Shown piece after piece: positions 56,688-64,000 of a stretch of DNA of 64,000 nt. Source of the stretch: Noviherbaspirillum suwonense. Its GTDB lineage: Bacteria > Pseudomonadota > Gammaproteobacteria > Burkholderiales > Burkholderiaceae_D. Position 1 is the stretch's first letter, and each line of letters starts with the position of its first letter. The position numbers and the translations under genes were made by a program. A model generated the notes under the pieces. That model saw only the letters and a program-made list of their open reading frames with translations, made no database searches and was not told the origin of the DNA. The stretch covers positions 62,001 through 126,000 of the forward strand of contig NZ_FXUL01000006.1 of assembly GCF_900182955.1 (NCBI RefSeq), in the 5' to 3' direction.

Positions 56688-56717
56688 TCCACGGACTTGA
56701 AACGACGGGAGATATTG

Positions 56718-57479
56718 ATGGAGCAAGCCAATTTCTATGATTTTTCCGGCCGCCATGCGGTCGTCACCGGCGGCGCCGCAGGCATCGGCCTGGCCATTGC
56801 GCAGAGGCTGGCCGCGGGCGGCGCCTCGCTGACGCTATGGGACCGAGACGCCGCGCAGCTGCAGGCGGCCAAGGAATCATTCGGCAGCGCGGTCCGCGTG
56901 CAATGCATGACGGTCGATGTCAGCAGCGCCGGCCAGGTCGATGCGGCGCGCGACGCGACCATCGAAGGCGGCGGCGCGGTCGACATCCTGGTCAACAGCG
57001 CCGGCATCACCGGCCCCAACACCACGGTATGCGACTACCCGATAGAAGACTGGGACATGGTGATGGCGATCAACCTGCGCGGGCCGTTCCTGACCTGCCG
57101 CGCGCTGGCGCCGCAGATGCAGGCACGTGATTACGGCCGCATCGTCAACATCGCTTCGGTCGCGGCCAAGGAGGGCAATCCGAATGCCTCTGCCTACAGC
57201 GCGTCGAAAGCCGGCCTGGTCGCGCTGACCAAGTCGCTGGGCAAGGAGCTGGCGCAGACCGGCGTGCGGGTCAACTGCGTGACGCCGGCGGCGGTGCGCA
57301 CCGGCATGTTCGCGCAGATGACCCAGCAGCACATCGACTACATGCTGTCGAAGATACCGATGAACCGCTTCGGCCAGCCGGAAGAGATCGCGGCGCTGGT
57401 GGCCTGGCTGGCGTCCGCGGACTGCTCGTTTTCGACCGGCGCGGTGTTCGACATCTCTGGCGGCCGGGCGACTTACTGA
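56718..57479 (+). CDS. Classical SDR dehydrogenase
   Basis: A 253-residue short-chain dehydrogenase from ATG 56718, with GGGAG upstream. TGGAAGIG (cofactor), NSAGI, and SAYSASKAG with Y-x3-K are present. It likely oxidises or reduces a sugar acid or alcohol taken up by the transporter. It is co-directional with tctCBA; its stop overlaps the next ATG. Confidence 0.9.
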   Translation: MEQANFYDFSGRHAVVTGGAAGIGLAIAQRLAAGGASLTLWDRDAAQLQAAKESFGSAVRVQCMTVDVSSAGQVDAARDATIEGGGAVDILVNSAGITGPNTTVCDYPIEDWDMVMAINLRGPFLTCRALAPQMQARDYGRIVNIASVAAKEGNPNASAYSASKAGLVALTKSLGKELAQTGVRVNCVTPAAVRTGMFAQMTQQHIDYMLSKIPMNRFGQPEEIAALVAWLASADCSFSTGAVFDISGGRATY

Positions 57480-58543
57480 TGGGCGCCGAACCACGTTATT
57501 CCGCCGAAGCGCTGCGCGGCTTCGCGACCTCGCTGCTGGAAAAGGCCGGCCTTGCAGGCGAGCCCGCGGCAGTCGTCGCGCGCACCCTGGTCGACGGCGA
57601 CCTGCTGGGCCACGACACCCACGGGCTGGCGCTGCTGTCGCCCTACGTGAAGTCGCTGGAGTCGGGCGGCATGGCCAGGCAGGGCGCGCCGACGGTGCTG
57701 TCGGACCGCGGCGCCTCGCTGGCCTGGGACGGCATGCACCTGCCGGGACCGTGGCTGGTGCACAGCGCGATCGACACGCTGATGCCGCGTGCGCGCCAGT
57801 ATGGCTGCGCCACGCTGGTCATCCGCCGCAGCCACCATATCGCCTGCCTCGCCGCGTACCTGCTGCGGGCCGCCGAGGCCGGTTTCATGATGGTGCTGGC
57901 CAGTTCCGACCCGGCGGTGCGGAGCGTTGCGCCGCATGGCGGGACCCGCGCCGTCTTCACGCCCAATCCGCTGGCCGTGGGCATACCGACCTCGGGCACG
58001 CCTTACCTGGTCGATATCTCGGCCTCCGTCACGACCAACGGCATGAGCGCCCGCATGCAGAAGGCCGGGCGCCAGTTCGAGCATGCGTGGATGCTGGATG
58101 CGCAGGGCAGGCCGAGCCATGACCCGGCGGTGCTGAGCGAGGACCCGCCCGGCACCATCCTGCCGCTGGGCGGGCTCGAAGCGGGCCACAAGGGATTCGG
58201 GCTGGCGCTCGCGGTGGAGGCGCTGACCGGCGGTCTCGCCGGTTATGGCCGGGCCGATCCGCCCGACGGCTGGGGCGCGACAGTATTCGTCACGCTGTAC
58301 GATCCATCGGCATTTGGCGGCAGCGCGGACTTCCTGCGCCAGATGGACTGGATAGGCGATGCCTGCCGCGACAACCCGCCCCGGCCGGGGGTAGACGCGG
58401 TGCGCATGCCGGGCGACCGCGGGATGGCGCTGAAGGCGCGGCAGGAAGCGGCCGGCATCGTGCTGCACCCGTCGATCGCGCCGATGCTGCGCGACAGCGC
58501 GGCGGCCTACGGCATGGTCTTCCCGGAGCCGGACGCCGCCTAG
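57479..58543 (+). CDS. Ldh/malate-type NAD(P) dehydrogenase (copy 1)
   Basis: A 354-residue protein of the malate/L-lactate/ureidoglycolate dehydrogenase family (not the LDH of glycolysis): GHDTHGLALLSPYVKSLESGG, RRSHHIACLAAY, PNPLAVGIPTSG, LGGLEAGHKGFGLALAVEALTGGL. It begins in the last base of the SDR stop. It would oxidise a 2-hydroxy acid or sugar acid to the keto form. Confidence 0.9.
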   Translation: MGAEPRYSAEALRGFATSLLEKAGLAGEPAAVVARTLVDGDLLGHDTHGLALLSPYVKSLESGGMARQGAPTVLSDRGASLAWDGMHLPGPWLVHSAIDTLMPRARQYGCATLVIRRSHHIACLAAYLLRAAEAGFMMVLASSDPAVRSVAPHGGTRAVFTPNPLAVGIPTSGTPYLVDISASVTTNGMSARMQKAGRQFEHAWMLDAQGRPSHDPAVLSEDPPGTILPLGGLEAGHKGFGLALAVEALTGGLAGYGRADPPDGWGATVFVTLYDPSAFGGSADFLRQMDWIGDACRDNPPRPGVDAVRMPGDRGMALKARQEAAGIVLHPSIAPMLRDSAAAYGMVFPEPDAA

Positions 58544-58573
58544 CGGCGCGGATGGCAATGCTGCGCTGCCGCG

Positions 58574-58611
58574 TATAATCCCGGCTTCGCCGCGCAGGCC
58601 CTTGCGCGGCG
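58574..58611 (+). promoter_or_regulatory. Candidate -10 box and hairpin ahead of the first FadR regulator
   Basis: TATAAT at 58574-58579 is a perfect -10 hexamer in very GC-rich DNA. A 9-bp perfect stem (58588-58596 with 58603-58611, 6-base loop) starts 8 bp after it. It could be a terminator for the upstream gene or a 5' UTR stem; no -35 box is clear. Confidence 0.45.
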
Positions 58612-58669
58612 GCAAGAACCACGCTCGACGACGTCAGCGCCGCAGTATGCCGTGATAACCAGAATTGCC

Positions 58670-59419
58670 ATGCCCATCCAAGCCATCGAACCGCAGCGCC
58701 TCTATCGCCAGATCAGCAACCAGTTGAGGGAGCTGATCATCGGCGGGGAATTTCCGGTCGGCTCGCGCCTGCCGTCCGAGCGTGACCTGTCGGTCCAGCT
58801 CGGGGTGTCGCGGCCGTCGCTGCGCGAGGCGCTGATTGCGCTGGAGGTCGAAGGGTATATCGAGGTGCGCATGGGCTCCGGCATCTATGTCTGCGAGCCG
58901 CCGGCGCAGCCGGCAGAGGGATTCGACCTGTCGGGGGAGGAAGGGCCGCTGGAGCTGATCCAGGCGCGCGCCCTGCTCGAAGGCGAAGTCGCGGCGACAG
59001 CGGCGAAGCTGGGCAAGAAGCGGCACTTCGATGCGATCAGGGAAGCGATCGACCAGATGGAAGCGGATGCGCTGGCCGGCATCAAGCCGCTGGACGCGGA
59101 CCGGCTGTTCCACGTCCGCATTGCGGAAGCGACCGGCAACAGCGTCCTGGTCGGCGTGGTGCGGCGCATGTTCGACCTGCGGCTGGGGCCGCTGTTCGAC
59201 CAGCTGCACAGCCATTTCGAAACCGCCGATGTCTGGGCCCAGGCCATTGCCGAGCATCGCGAGGTGCTGGAGGCATTGCGCGCCAAGGACCCCGAGCGCG
59301 CCCGCGCGGCGATGCGGCATCACATGGACGTGGCCTACCGGCGCCTGAGCTCCAGCCTGACGCGCACGCCGCGGAAGGCCGCGGCGGCGCGGGCGGTGCG
59401 GACGCGCAAGGCGGTGTAG
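58670..59419 (+). CDS. FadR-type GntR regulator (copy 1)
   Basis: A 249-residue regulator. I use ATG 58670 (MPIQAIEPQRLYRQ) by comparison with the related protein at 60727; a GTG at 58652 is possible. The N-terminus is a GntR winged helix (LREALIALEVEGYIEVRMGSGIYV), and the C-terminal FCD region has the helical pattern LIQARALLEGEVAATAAKLGK...RLFHVRIAEATGNSVLVG. It likely represses a nearby sugar-acid operon and is released by an intermediate. Confidence 0.9.
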   Translation: MPIQAIEPQRLYRQISNQLRELIIGGEFPVGSRLPSERDLSVQLGVSRPSLREALIALEVEGYIEVRMGSGIYVCEPPAQPAEGFDLSGEEGPLELIQARALLEGEVAATAAKLGKKRHFDAIREAIDQMEADALAGIKPLDADRLFHVRIAEATGNSVLVGVVRRMFDLRLGPLFDQLHSHFETADVWAQAIAEHREVLEALRAKDPERARAAMRHHMDVAYRRLSSSLTRTPRKAAAARAVRTRKAV

Positions 59420-59446
59420 GCTGGGCGCGCCTGGCCCTAGCAGCCG

Positions 59447-60544
59447 TCAGGCGGCCGTCACCGCGGCGATCCTTTCATCCCCCAGGCCGACATCCCGCGC
59501 CGCCTGGACGATCTGCGCCCAGCTCGCCGCATCGACAGGCGTTCCGCGCGCAGTGCGTTCGGCGCGCCTGACCAGCTCGGGCTCGCCCGGCACCAGCACT
59601 TCATCCACGTCCTGCCCCAGCCGCGATGTCCGCAGCCAGTCGACAAAGGCGTTTGCTTCCTGTTCCGCATCCGGCGCGTCGAACGCCTTCGGGTCGATGA
59701 TGACGGACATCATGCAGTTGATGATGGCGCTGTTGGTCATCAGCGTCGCCTCATGGGTCGTGAAGCCGCCGCTCAGCGCGCCGGCGAAGATTTCGCATAG
59801 CGCCGCCATGCCATAGCCCTTGTGGCCGCCGAAGGGGAGCAGGCAGCCGCGCGGGTCCTCGTGCACCACCCGCGGGTCGTTGCTGGGATTGCCCGCATGA
59901 TCGATCAGGCTGTCCGGCGGCACTTGCTGCCCCTTGTTGTAGGCCACCCGCGTCTTGCCGAACGCAATGCGGCTGGTGGCGAAATCCAGCACCAGCGGCG
60001 GCTTGCCGGCGCGCGGAAAGGCGGCGCAGAACGGGTTGGTGCCGATGCGGGCATCGATGCCGCCGAAGGGCGCGACCAGCGGGTCGCCGGCGACGTTGAC
60101 GAAGTGGAAGGACACCAGCCCGGCGGCGGCGCATTGCTCGGCCCAGTGGCCGATTCGGCCAATGTGGTGGGCGTTGCGCAGTCCGACCGCGCAGACGCCC
60201 AGCCGCTGCGCCCGCTCGATGCCCAGCGCCATCGCTTCCTGCGCGGCGACCTGGCCGAAGCCGCGCCCGCCCTCGATCGTCAGCACCGCCCCGGCGTCGC
60301 GCGCGACCTGCGCATGGACGTTCAGCTTCAGTTCGCCGTCCCGCAGCGAACGCAGGTACCGCGGAATCATGCCGACCCCGTGCGAGTCATGCCCGGAAAG
60401 GTTCGCCAGCACGAGGTGGTCGGCCACCAGCCGCGCCTCGGCCGGCTCGCTGCCGGCCTGTTCCCATAATGCGCAGACAAAGGCATGCAGGCGCGCCGGG
60501 TTGATCATCAGTTCCTGCGCTTCGCTGCGGTTCGTATCCTGCAT
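59447..60544 (-). CDS. Ldh/malate-type NAD(P) dehydrogenase (copy 2)
   Basis: A 365-residue relative of the gene at 57479, from ATG 60544 with GGAGA 8 bases upstream. GHDSHGVGMIPRYLRSLRDGEL, LRNAHHIGRIGHWAEQCA, GTNPFCAAFPRAGKPPLVLDFATS and PFGGHKGYGMAAL mark the family. It is convergent with copy 1 of the regulator (27 bp between stops) and divergent from copy 2, whose TGGTATGACCA sites lie in the shared gap. Confidence 0.9.
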   Translation of the reverse strand: MQDTNRSEAQELMINPARLHAFVCALWEQAGSEPAEARLVADHLVLANLSGHDSHGVGMIPRYLRSLRDGELKLNVHAQVARDAGAVLTIEGGRGFGQVAAQEAMALGIERAQRLGVCAVGLRNAHHIGRIGHWAEQCAAAGLVSFHFVNVAGDPLVAPFGGIDARIGTNPFCAAFPRAGKPPLVLDFATSRIAFGKTRVAYNKGQQVPPDSLIDHAGNPSNDPRVVHEDPRGCLLPFGGHKGYGMAALCEIFAGALSGGFTTHEATLMTNSAIINCMMSVIIDPKAFDAPDAEQEANAFVDWLRTSRLGQDVDEVLVPGEPELVRRAERTARGTPVDAASWAQIVQAARDVGLGDERIAAVTAA

Positions 60545-60616
60545 GTTTGTTGTCTCCTGAAGTGAGGGTTGCCCGCGCGCCGCCGGCATCGAAGGCTGCG
60601 GCAGGGCATCATAAAT

Positions 60617-60627
60617 TGGTATGACCA
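60617..60627. promoter_or_regulatory. FadR/GntR-type operator TGGTATGACCA (site 1)
   Basis: A perfect 11-bp match to TNGTNNNACNA, 73 bp upstream of the Ldh copy 2 start and 100 bp upstream of the regulator start. Confidence 0.7.
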
Positions 60628-60690
60628 GTATTTCAAGCCGGATGCATCCGTCCTTGACAAGGCCGGCCGGAGATGAAATTATTGGTACAG

Positions 60691-60701
60691 TGGTATGACC
60701 A
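60691..60701. promoter_or_regulatory. FadR/GntR-type operator TGGTATGACCA (site 2)
   Basis: Identical to site 1, starting 74 bp downstream of it (about seven helical turns) and 26 bp upstream of the regulator ATG. Its flanks (GTACAG before, A after) resemble those of the 53250 site, which suggests autoregulation and a shared regulator. Confidence 0.75.
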
Positions 60702-60726
60702 AATTTGCATGCTGAAAGAGCCGGCG

Positions 60727-61422
60727 ATGCCAGATCATGCAACGGAACCGAAGCGATTGTACCGGCAGGTTGCCGGGCAGTTGCGCGCCCTGATCAGCAG
60801 GGACGGCTTCGTCGCCGGTTCGCGGCTGCCGCCGGAGCGGCAGCTGGCGCTGGCATTGAAGGTGTCGAGGCCCTCGGTCCGCGAGGCGCTGATCGCGCTG
60901 GAAGTGGAAGGATGGATCGAGGTGCGCATGGGCTCGGGCATCTATGTCCGCGAACGCGGCAGCGGCGCCGACGCCGACGCCGGGCAGCAGGATCCGCCGG
61001 GGCCGCTGGAGCTGCTGCGCGCGCGCGCGCTGGTGGAAGGCGAAGTGGCGGCGCTGGCTGCGGGCATGGCGAACCGGACCCAGATCGCCGGGCTTGAAGA
61101 CGCGGTGCGGCAGATGGAGATGGCAGCCGCGCATGGAGCCGCGCCGCTGCAGGGCGACCGGCTGTTCCATCTCAGGCTGGCGCGCATTACCCGCAACTCG
61201 ACGCTGGTGAGGGTGGTGACGGAATTATTCGACCAGCGCAGCAATCCGCTGTCGAGCAGGCTGGGAGAACACCTGGAACGGGACGCCAGCTGGCGCCAGG
61301 CGGTGCGCGAGCACAGGCAGGTGATCCTGGCGCTGGAATGCCGGGACCCGGCGGCTGCGCGGACGGCTATGCAGCGGCACATGGCGCGCTCGCACCGGCG
61401 GCTGTCGGTGCGGCTGGACTGA
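60727..61422 (+). CDS. FadR-type GntR regulator (copy 2)
   Basis: A 231-residue regulator from ATG 60727 (MPDHATEPKRLYRQ) with AAAGAG upstream; earlier starts would overlap the operator. The HTH (LPPERQLALALKVSRPSVREALIALEVEGWIEVRMGSGIYV) nearly matches copy 1, so both may recognise the same DNA. The FCD part follows. It is a good candidate for the factor that binds TGGTATNACCA. Confidence 0.9.
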   Translation: MPDHATEPKRLYRQVAGQLRALISRDGFVAGSRLPPERQLALALKVSRPSVREALIALEVEGWIEVRMGSGIYVRERGSGADADAGQQDPPGPLELLRARALVEGEVAALAAGMANRTQIAGLEDAVRQMEMAAAHGAAPLQGDRLFHLRLARITRNSTLVRVVTELFDQRSNPLSSRLGEHLERDASWRQAVREHRQVILALECRDPAAARTAMQRHMARSHRRLSVRLD

Positions 61423-61540
61423 GGCGCGCCGGGCCGGGGCGGCAATACAGGAGCAAGCGGTAATGCGGCACCCGCATCGCGGCAGGAATGGCGCAATGAC
61501 CATCGCGATGCGGCACTAAATAATAACCAAGGAGACGACA

Positions 61541-62509
61541 ATGACGATCTGGAAAAAGACCTTGCTCGCCGTGCTGGCGGCCGGGCTGGCTGGCAGCGCA
61601 TTCGGACAGACCAAGCTCAAGTGGGCGCATGTCTACGAGACCTCCGAACCCTTCCACAAGTGGTCGGTATGGGCTGCCGAGGAATTTGGCAAGCGCACCA
61701 ACGGCAAGTACCAGGTCGACGTGTTCCCCGCGTCGCAGCTGGGCAAGGAGAGCGACATCAACCAGGGGCTTTCGCTGGGCACCGTTGACATCATCATCTC
61801 CGGCTCCAGCTTCGCCAGCCGCGCCTATCCGCCCATCGGCGTGACCTACTATCCCTACACCTTCCGCAACGCCGACCACCTGGTCAAGTACACGAAGAGC
61901 GACGTCTACAAGAGCCTGACCGGCGGCTACGCGGAAAAGACCGGCAACCAGATCGTCGCGACCACCTACTACGGCACCCGGCATACGACTTCCAACCGGG
62001 CCATCGCGAAATGCGCGGACATGAAGGGCCTGAAGATCAGGGTGCCCGATGTGGCCGCCTACCTGGCGATGCCGCGCGCCTGCGGCGCCAACACGGCGCC
62101 GATCGCATTCGCCGAGGTTTACCTGGCGCTGCAGAACGGCACGGTCGAGGCGCAGGAAAATCCGCTGCCGACCATCGAGGCGAAGAAATTCTTCGAGGTG
62201 CAGAAGTACATCATCCTGACCGGCCATATCGTCGACCACCTCAACACCGTGGTGTCGGGCAAGCAGTGGAAAGCCTTCACCGACAGCGAGAAGAAACTGT
62301 TCACCGAGCTGGCGCAGGAAGCCGCGCAGAAGGCCGGCGCCGACATCGTCGCCAAGGAGGCCGAACTGGTGGACGTCTTCAAGAAGAAGGGCCTGAGCGT
62401 GACCGACCCGGACCGGAACGACTTCCGCGACACCGTGCTGAAGAACGTGAAGTTCGAGGACTTCGGCTACCGCAAGGCGGACTGGGACCAGATCCAGAAG
62501 ATCAACTGA
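61541..62509 (+). CDS. dctP: TRAP transporter substrate-binding protein (DctP type)
   Basis: A 322-residue protein with a signal peptide (MTIWKKTLLAVLAAGLAGSAFGQ). LKWAHVYETSEPFHKW, DVFPASQLGKE and DMKGLKIRVPD (the conserved ligand-carboxylate Arg) and AEVYLALQNGTVEAQENPLPTI are DctP signatures. It delivers a carboxylate, probably a sugar acid, to the DctQM carrier. Confidence 0.93.
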   Translation: MTIWKKTLLAVLAAGLAGSAFGQTKLKWAHVYETSEPFHKWSVWAAEEFGKRTNGKYQVDVFPASQLGKESDINQGLSLGTVDIIISGSSFASRAYPPIGVTYYPYTFRNADHLVKYTKSDVYKSLTGGYAEKTGNQIVATTYYGTRHTTSNRAIAKCADMKGLKIRVPDVAAYLAMPRACGANTAPIAFAEVYLALQNGTVEAQENPLPTIEAKKFFEVQKYIILTGHIVDHLNTVVSGKQWKAFTDSEKKLFTELAQEAAQKAGADIVAKEAELVDVFKKKGLSVTDPDRNDFRDTVLKNVKFEDFGYRKADWDQIQKIN

Positions 62510-62540
62510 GTCAGCGGGATCGACCGAGCCGGCTCAGTCA

Positions 62541-62571
62541 GCCTGGGCCAGCCGGGCCGGCTGGCCCAGGC
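62541..62571 (+). terminator. Very strong hairpin after the TRAP binding-protein gene
   Basis: A perfect 13-bp GC stem (62541-62553 with 62559-62571) with a 5-base loop, 31 bp past the dctP stop. There is no T-run. It is the third such stem directly after a binding-protein gene in this locus. Confidence 0.65.
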
Positions 62572-62621
62572 ATGCGCGGGCCGGGCGCCCGCGCCGCATC
62601 CGACGAACCAAGGGACATACC

Positions 62622-63260
62622 ATGGAACCTATCGCGCAGCCTGCCGCAGAACGCGCCGGCGCTGGTGGCGCCGCCGATGACGGCGCCACCCAGCAGCATC
62701 ATGCCGTCAGCGTCGAACAGCTGGCGCACAGCTTCGAGGAAGCCGACGAGCATCCGGCGGACCTGTCCGATGTCGTCATCGAGGACTGGCTGACGCTGGT
62801 CCTGTTCTGGATCATGGCCGCGCTGGTGTTCACGCAATTCTTCACCCGCTATGCGCTCAACGATTCCTATGCGTGGACCGAGGAACTGGCGACCAACTGC
62901 CTGATCGCAGTGGTCTTCATCGGCGCCGCCGCCTGCATACGCAAGGACCGGCACATACAGGTCGACATCCTGTACCGCTTCCTGCCCGCCGGCGCGGCGC
63001 GCGTGTTGTCGACGCTGGTGGACCTGGTCCGGGTCGGGGTGCTGGGCGTCATCGTCTGGCTGGGCTGGCAGTACATCGGCCTGGTCGGCGACGAGCCGAT
63101 GACCACGATCAACTGGCCCAAGAGCCTGGTCTACTGGCTGGCGCTGCTGGGATTCGCAATGATGCTGGTGCGCGCGGTGATGGTCGCGGTGCGCAACTGG
63201 CGGCAGGGTTACTCGGTGCTGGAGCGGCCCGAGGCCTACGACGGCACGGGAGCAGCATAA
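62622..63260 (+). CDS. dctQ: TRAP transporter small permease (DctQ type)
   Basis: A 212-residue protein with an unusual 60-residue hydrophilic N-terminal extension rich in Ala, Gly and acidic residues. Four membrane helices follow, and TQFFTRYALNDSYAWTEELATNCLIAVVFIGAAACIRKDRHIQVDIL is the conserved DctQ core. Its stop shares a base with the dctM ATG (TAATG). Confidence 0.9.
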   Translation: MEPIAQPAAERAGAGGAADDGATQQHHAVSVEQLAHSFEEADEHPADLSDVVIEDWLTLVLFWIMAALVFTQFFTRYALNDSYAWTEELATNCLIAVVFIGAAACIRKDRHIQVDILYRFLPAGAARVLSTLVDLVRVGVLGVIVWLGWQYIGLVGDEPMTTINWPKSLVYWLALLGFAMMLVRAVMVAVRNWRQGYSVLERPEAYDGTGAA

Positions 63261-64000
63261 TGGGCATACTGATAGGCGGTTTCCTGGTGCTGATGCTGCT
63301 GGGCCTGCCGGTGGCGCTGGCGATGATTTGCGCATCGCTGCTGTACATCCTCGCGACCGGCTCGGTGCCGAACGTGATCGTGGCGCAGCGCATGATCGCC
63401 GGCGTCGAAAGCTTCCCGCTGCTGGCTGTGCCCTTCTTCATCCTGGCCGGCAACCTGATGAACATCGCCGGCATCACCGGTCGCATCTATAACTTCGCGG
63501 TCGCGCTGGTGGGATGGATGCGCGGCGGCCTGGGCCAGGTCAACATCATCGGCTCGGTCATTTTTTCCGGCATGTCGGGCACCGCCATCGCCGACGCGGC
63601 AGGGCTGGGCACCATCGAGATCAAGGCGATGCGCGACCATGGCTACAGCGCGGAATTCTCGGTGGGCGTGACCGCCGCTTCGGCGACGCTGGGCCCGATC
63701 ATTCCGCCGTCGCTGCCCTTCGTGATCTACGGCATGATGGCCAACGTGTCGATCGGCTCGCTGTTCCTCGGCGGCGTCGTGCCCGGCATCGTGATGACGC
63801 TGCTGATGATGGCCACCGTCGCCTTCATCGCCCGCCGCAACAACTGGGGCGGCGACGCGCTGTTCTCCTGGAAGAAGCTCGGCAGCGCCAGCACCGAGAT
63901 CGCGGTCGTGCTGGCGTTCCCGCTGGTGACCTGGCTGCTGACCCGCGCCGGCGTGTCGGTCAACACCGCCGTCGGCTGCACGCTGGTGGTGCTGCTGCTG
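63260..64000 (+). CDS. dctM: TRAP transporter large permease (DctM type, partial)
   Basis: 247 residues to the window end with no stop. GLPVALAMICASLLYI, FPLLAVPFFILAGNLMNIAGIT, GMSGTAIADAAGLGTIEIKAMRDHGYSAEFSVGVTAASATLGPIIPPSLPFVIYG are DctM hallmarks. It is the ion-coupled carrier of the TRAP system. The remaining C-terminal part lies outside the window. Confidence 0.93.
   Translation, partial: MGILIGGFLVLMLLGLPVALAMICASLLYILATGSVPNVIVAQRMIAGVESFPLLAVPFFILAGNLMNIAGITGRIYNFAVALVGWMRGGLGQVNIIGSVIFSGMSGTAIADAAGLGTIEIKAMRDHGYSAEFSVGVTAASATLGPIIPPSLPFVIYGMMANVSIGSLFLGGVVPGIVMTLLMMATVAFIARRNNWGGDALFSWKKLGSASTEIAVVLAFPLVTWLLTRAGVSVNTAVGCTLVVLLL

Overview
The window joins two kinds of DNA. Positions 1 to about 23,640 are a comparatively AT-rich, repeat-scarred genomic island. 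Positions 23,641 to 64,000 are GC-rich, densely packed chromosome. The chromosomal half (kdpFABCDE, a TorF-type porin, Bug/TctC tripartite transporters, TRAP and ABC uptake systems, FadR-type GntR regulators) points to a betaproteobacterium of the order Burkholderiales, possibly Oxalobacteraceae. That placement is inference from gene content only.

Island, 1-23,640. From the left it holds: a sacsin/HSP90-type ATPase running off the window edge; a small HTH protein; a broken UvrD-like helicase fused to a restriction-enzyme tail; a large Dna2/TM0106-type protein with an Fe-S PD-(D/E)XK nuclease and an SF1 helicase; a convergent DNA methyltransferase; a wrecked resolvase; an Avs-like STAND NTPase with an N-terminal nuclease-like domain; and a membrane-anchored metallophosphoesterase. 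This is a defence-island style assortment. Two halves of one IS3-family element lie at about 10.2-10.9 kb (minus) and 16.6-16.95 kb (plus), oriented so that inverting the segment between them would rebuild a single IS. At the right end five genes on the minus strand (integrase, HTH/coiled-coil protein, AlpA/excisionase-like protein, two replication-type proteins) look like the core of a phage satellite or small integrative element. It ends in a 3' tRNA fragment (CAU anticodon arm to CCA) followed by a strong terminator, which I read as the attachment site.

Chromosome, 23,641-44,000. An NmrA-type reductase is divergent from a LysR regulator. Then come a secreted hypothetical protein and the kdp potassium operon, with a KdpE-like box and an extra 30-residue ORF ahead of kdpF, followed by a TorF porin, a CorA transporter and a DapA-family lyase that overlaps corA tail to tail. 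A stress-type protein, a secreted esterase, a DUF2272 protein and two tandem purine nucleoside permease-like proteins follow.

Chromosome, 44,000-64,000, is a sugar-acid uptake and catabolism locus. A long minus-strand operon encodes a UxaA-family dehydratase, an IlvD/Edd dehydratase, a D-2-hydroxyacid dehydrogenase and a complete ABC sugar importer. Divergent from it run tctC-tctB-tctA, an SDR and an Ldh-family dehydrogenase. Then come a FadR-type regulator, a second Ldh-family dehydrogenase, a second FadR-type regulator and a TRAP transporter cut by the window end. Near-identical TGGTATNACCA sites sit in the two divergent control regions, suggesting one regulator ties the blocks together. 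Each of the three binding-protein genes is followed by a strong hairpin before the membrane subunits.
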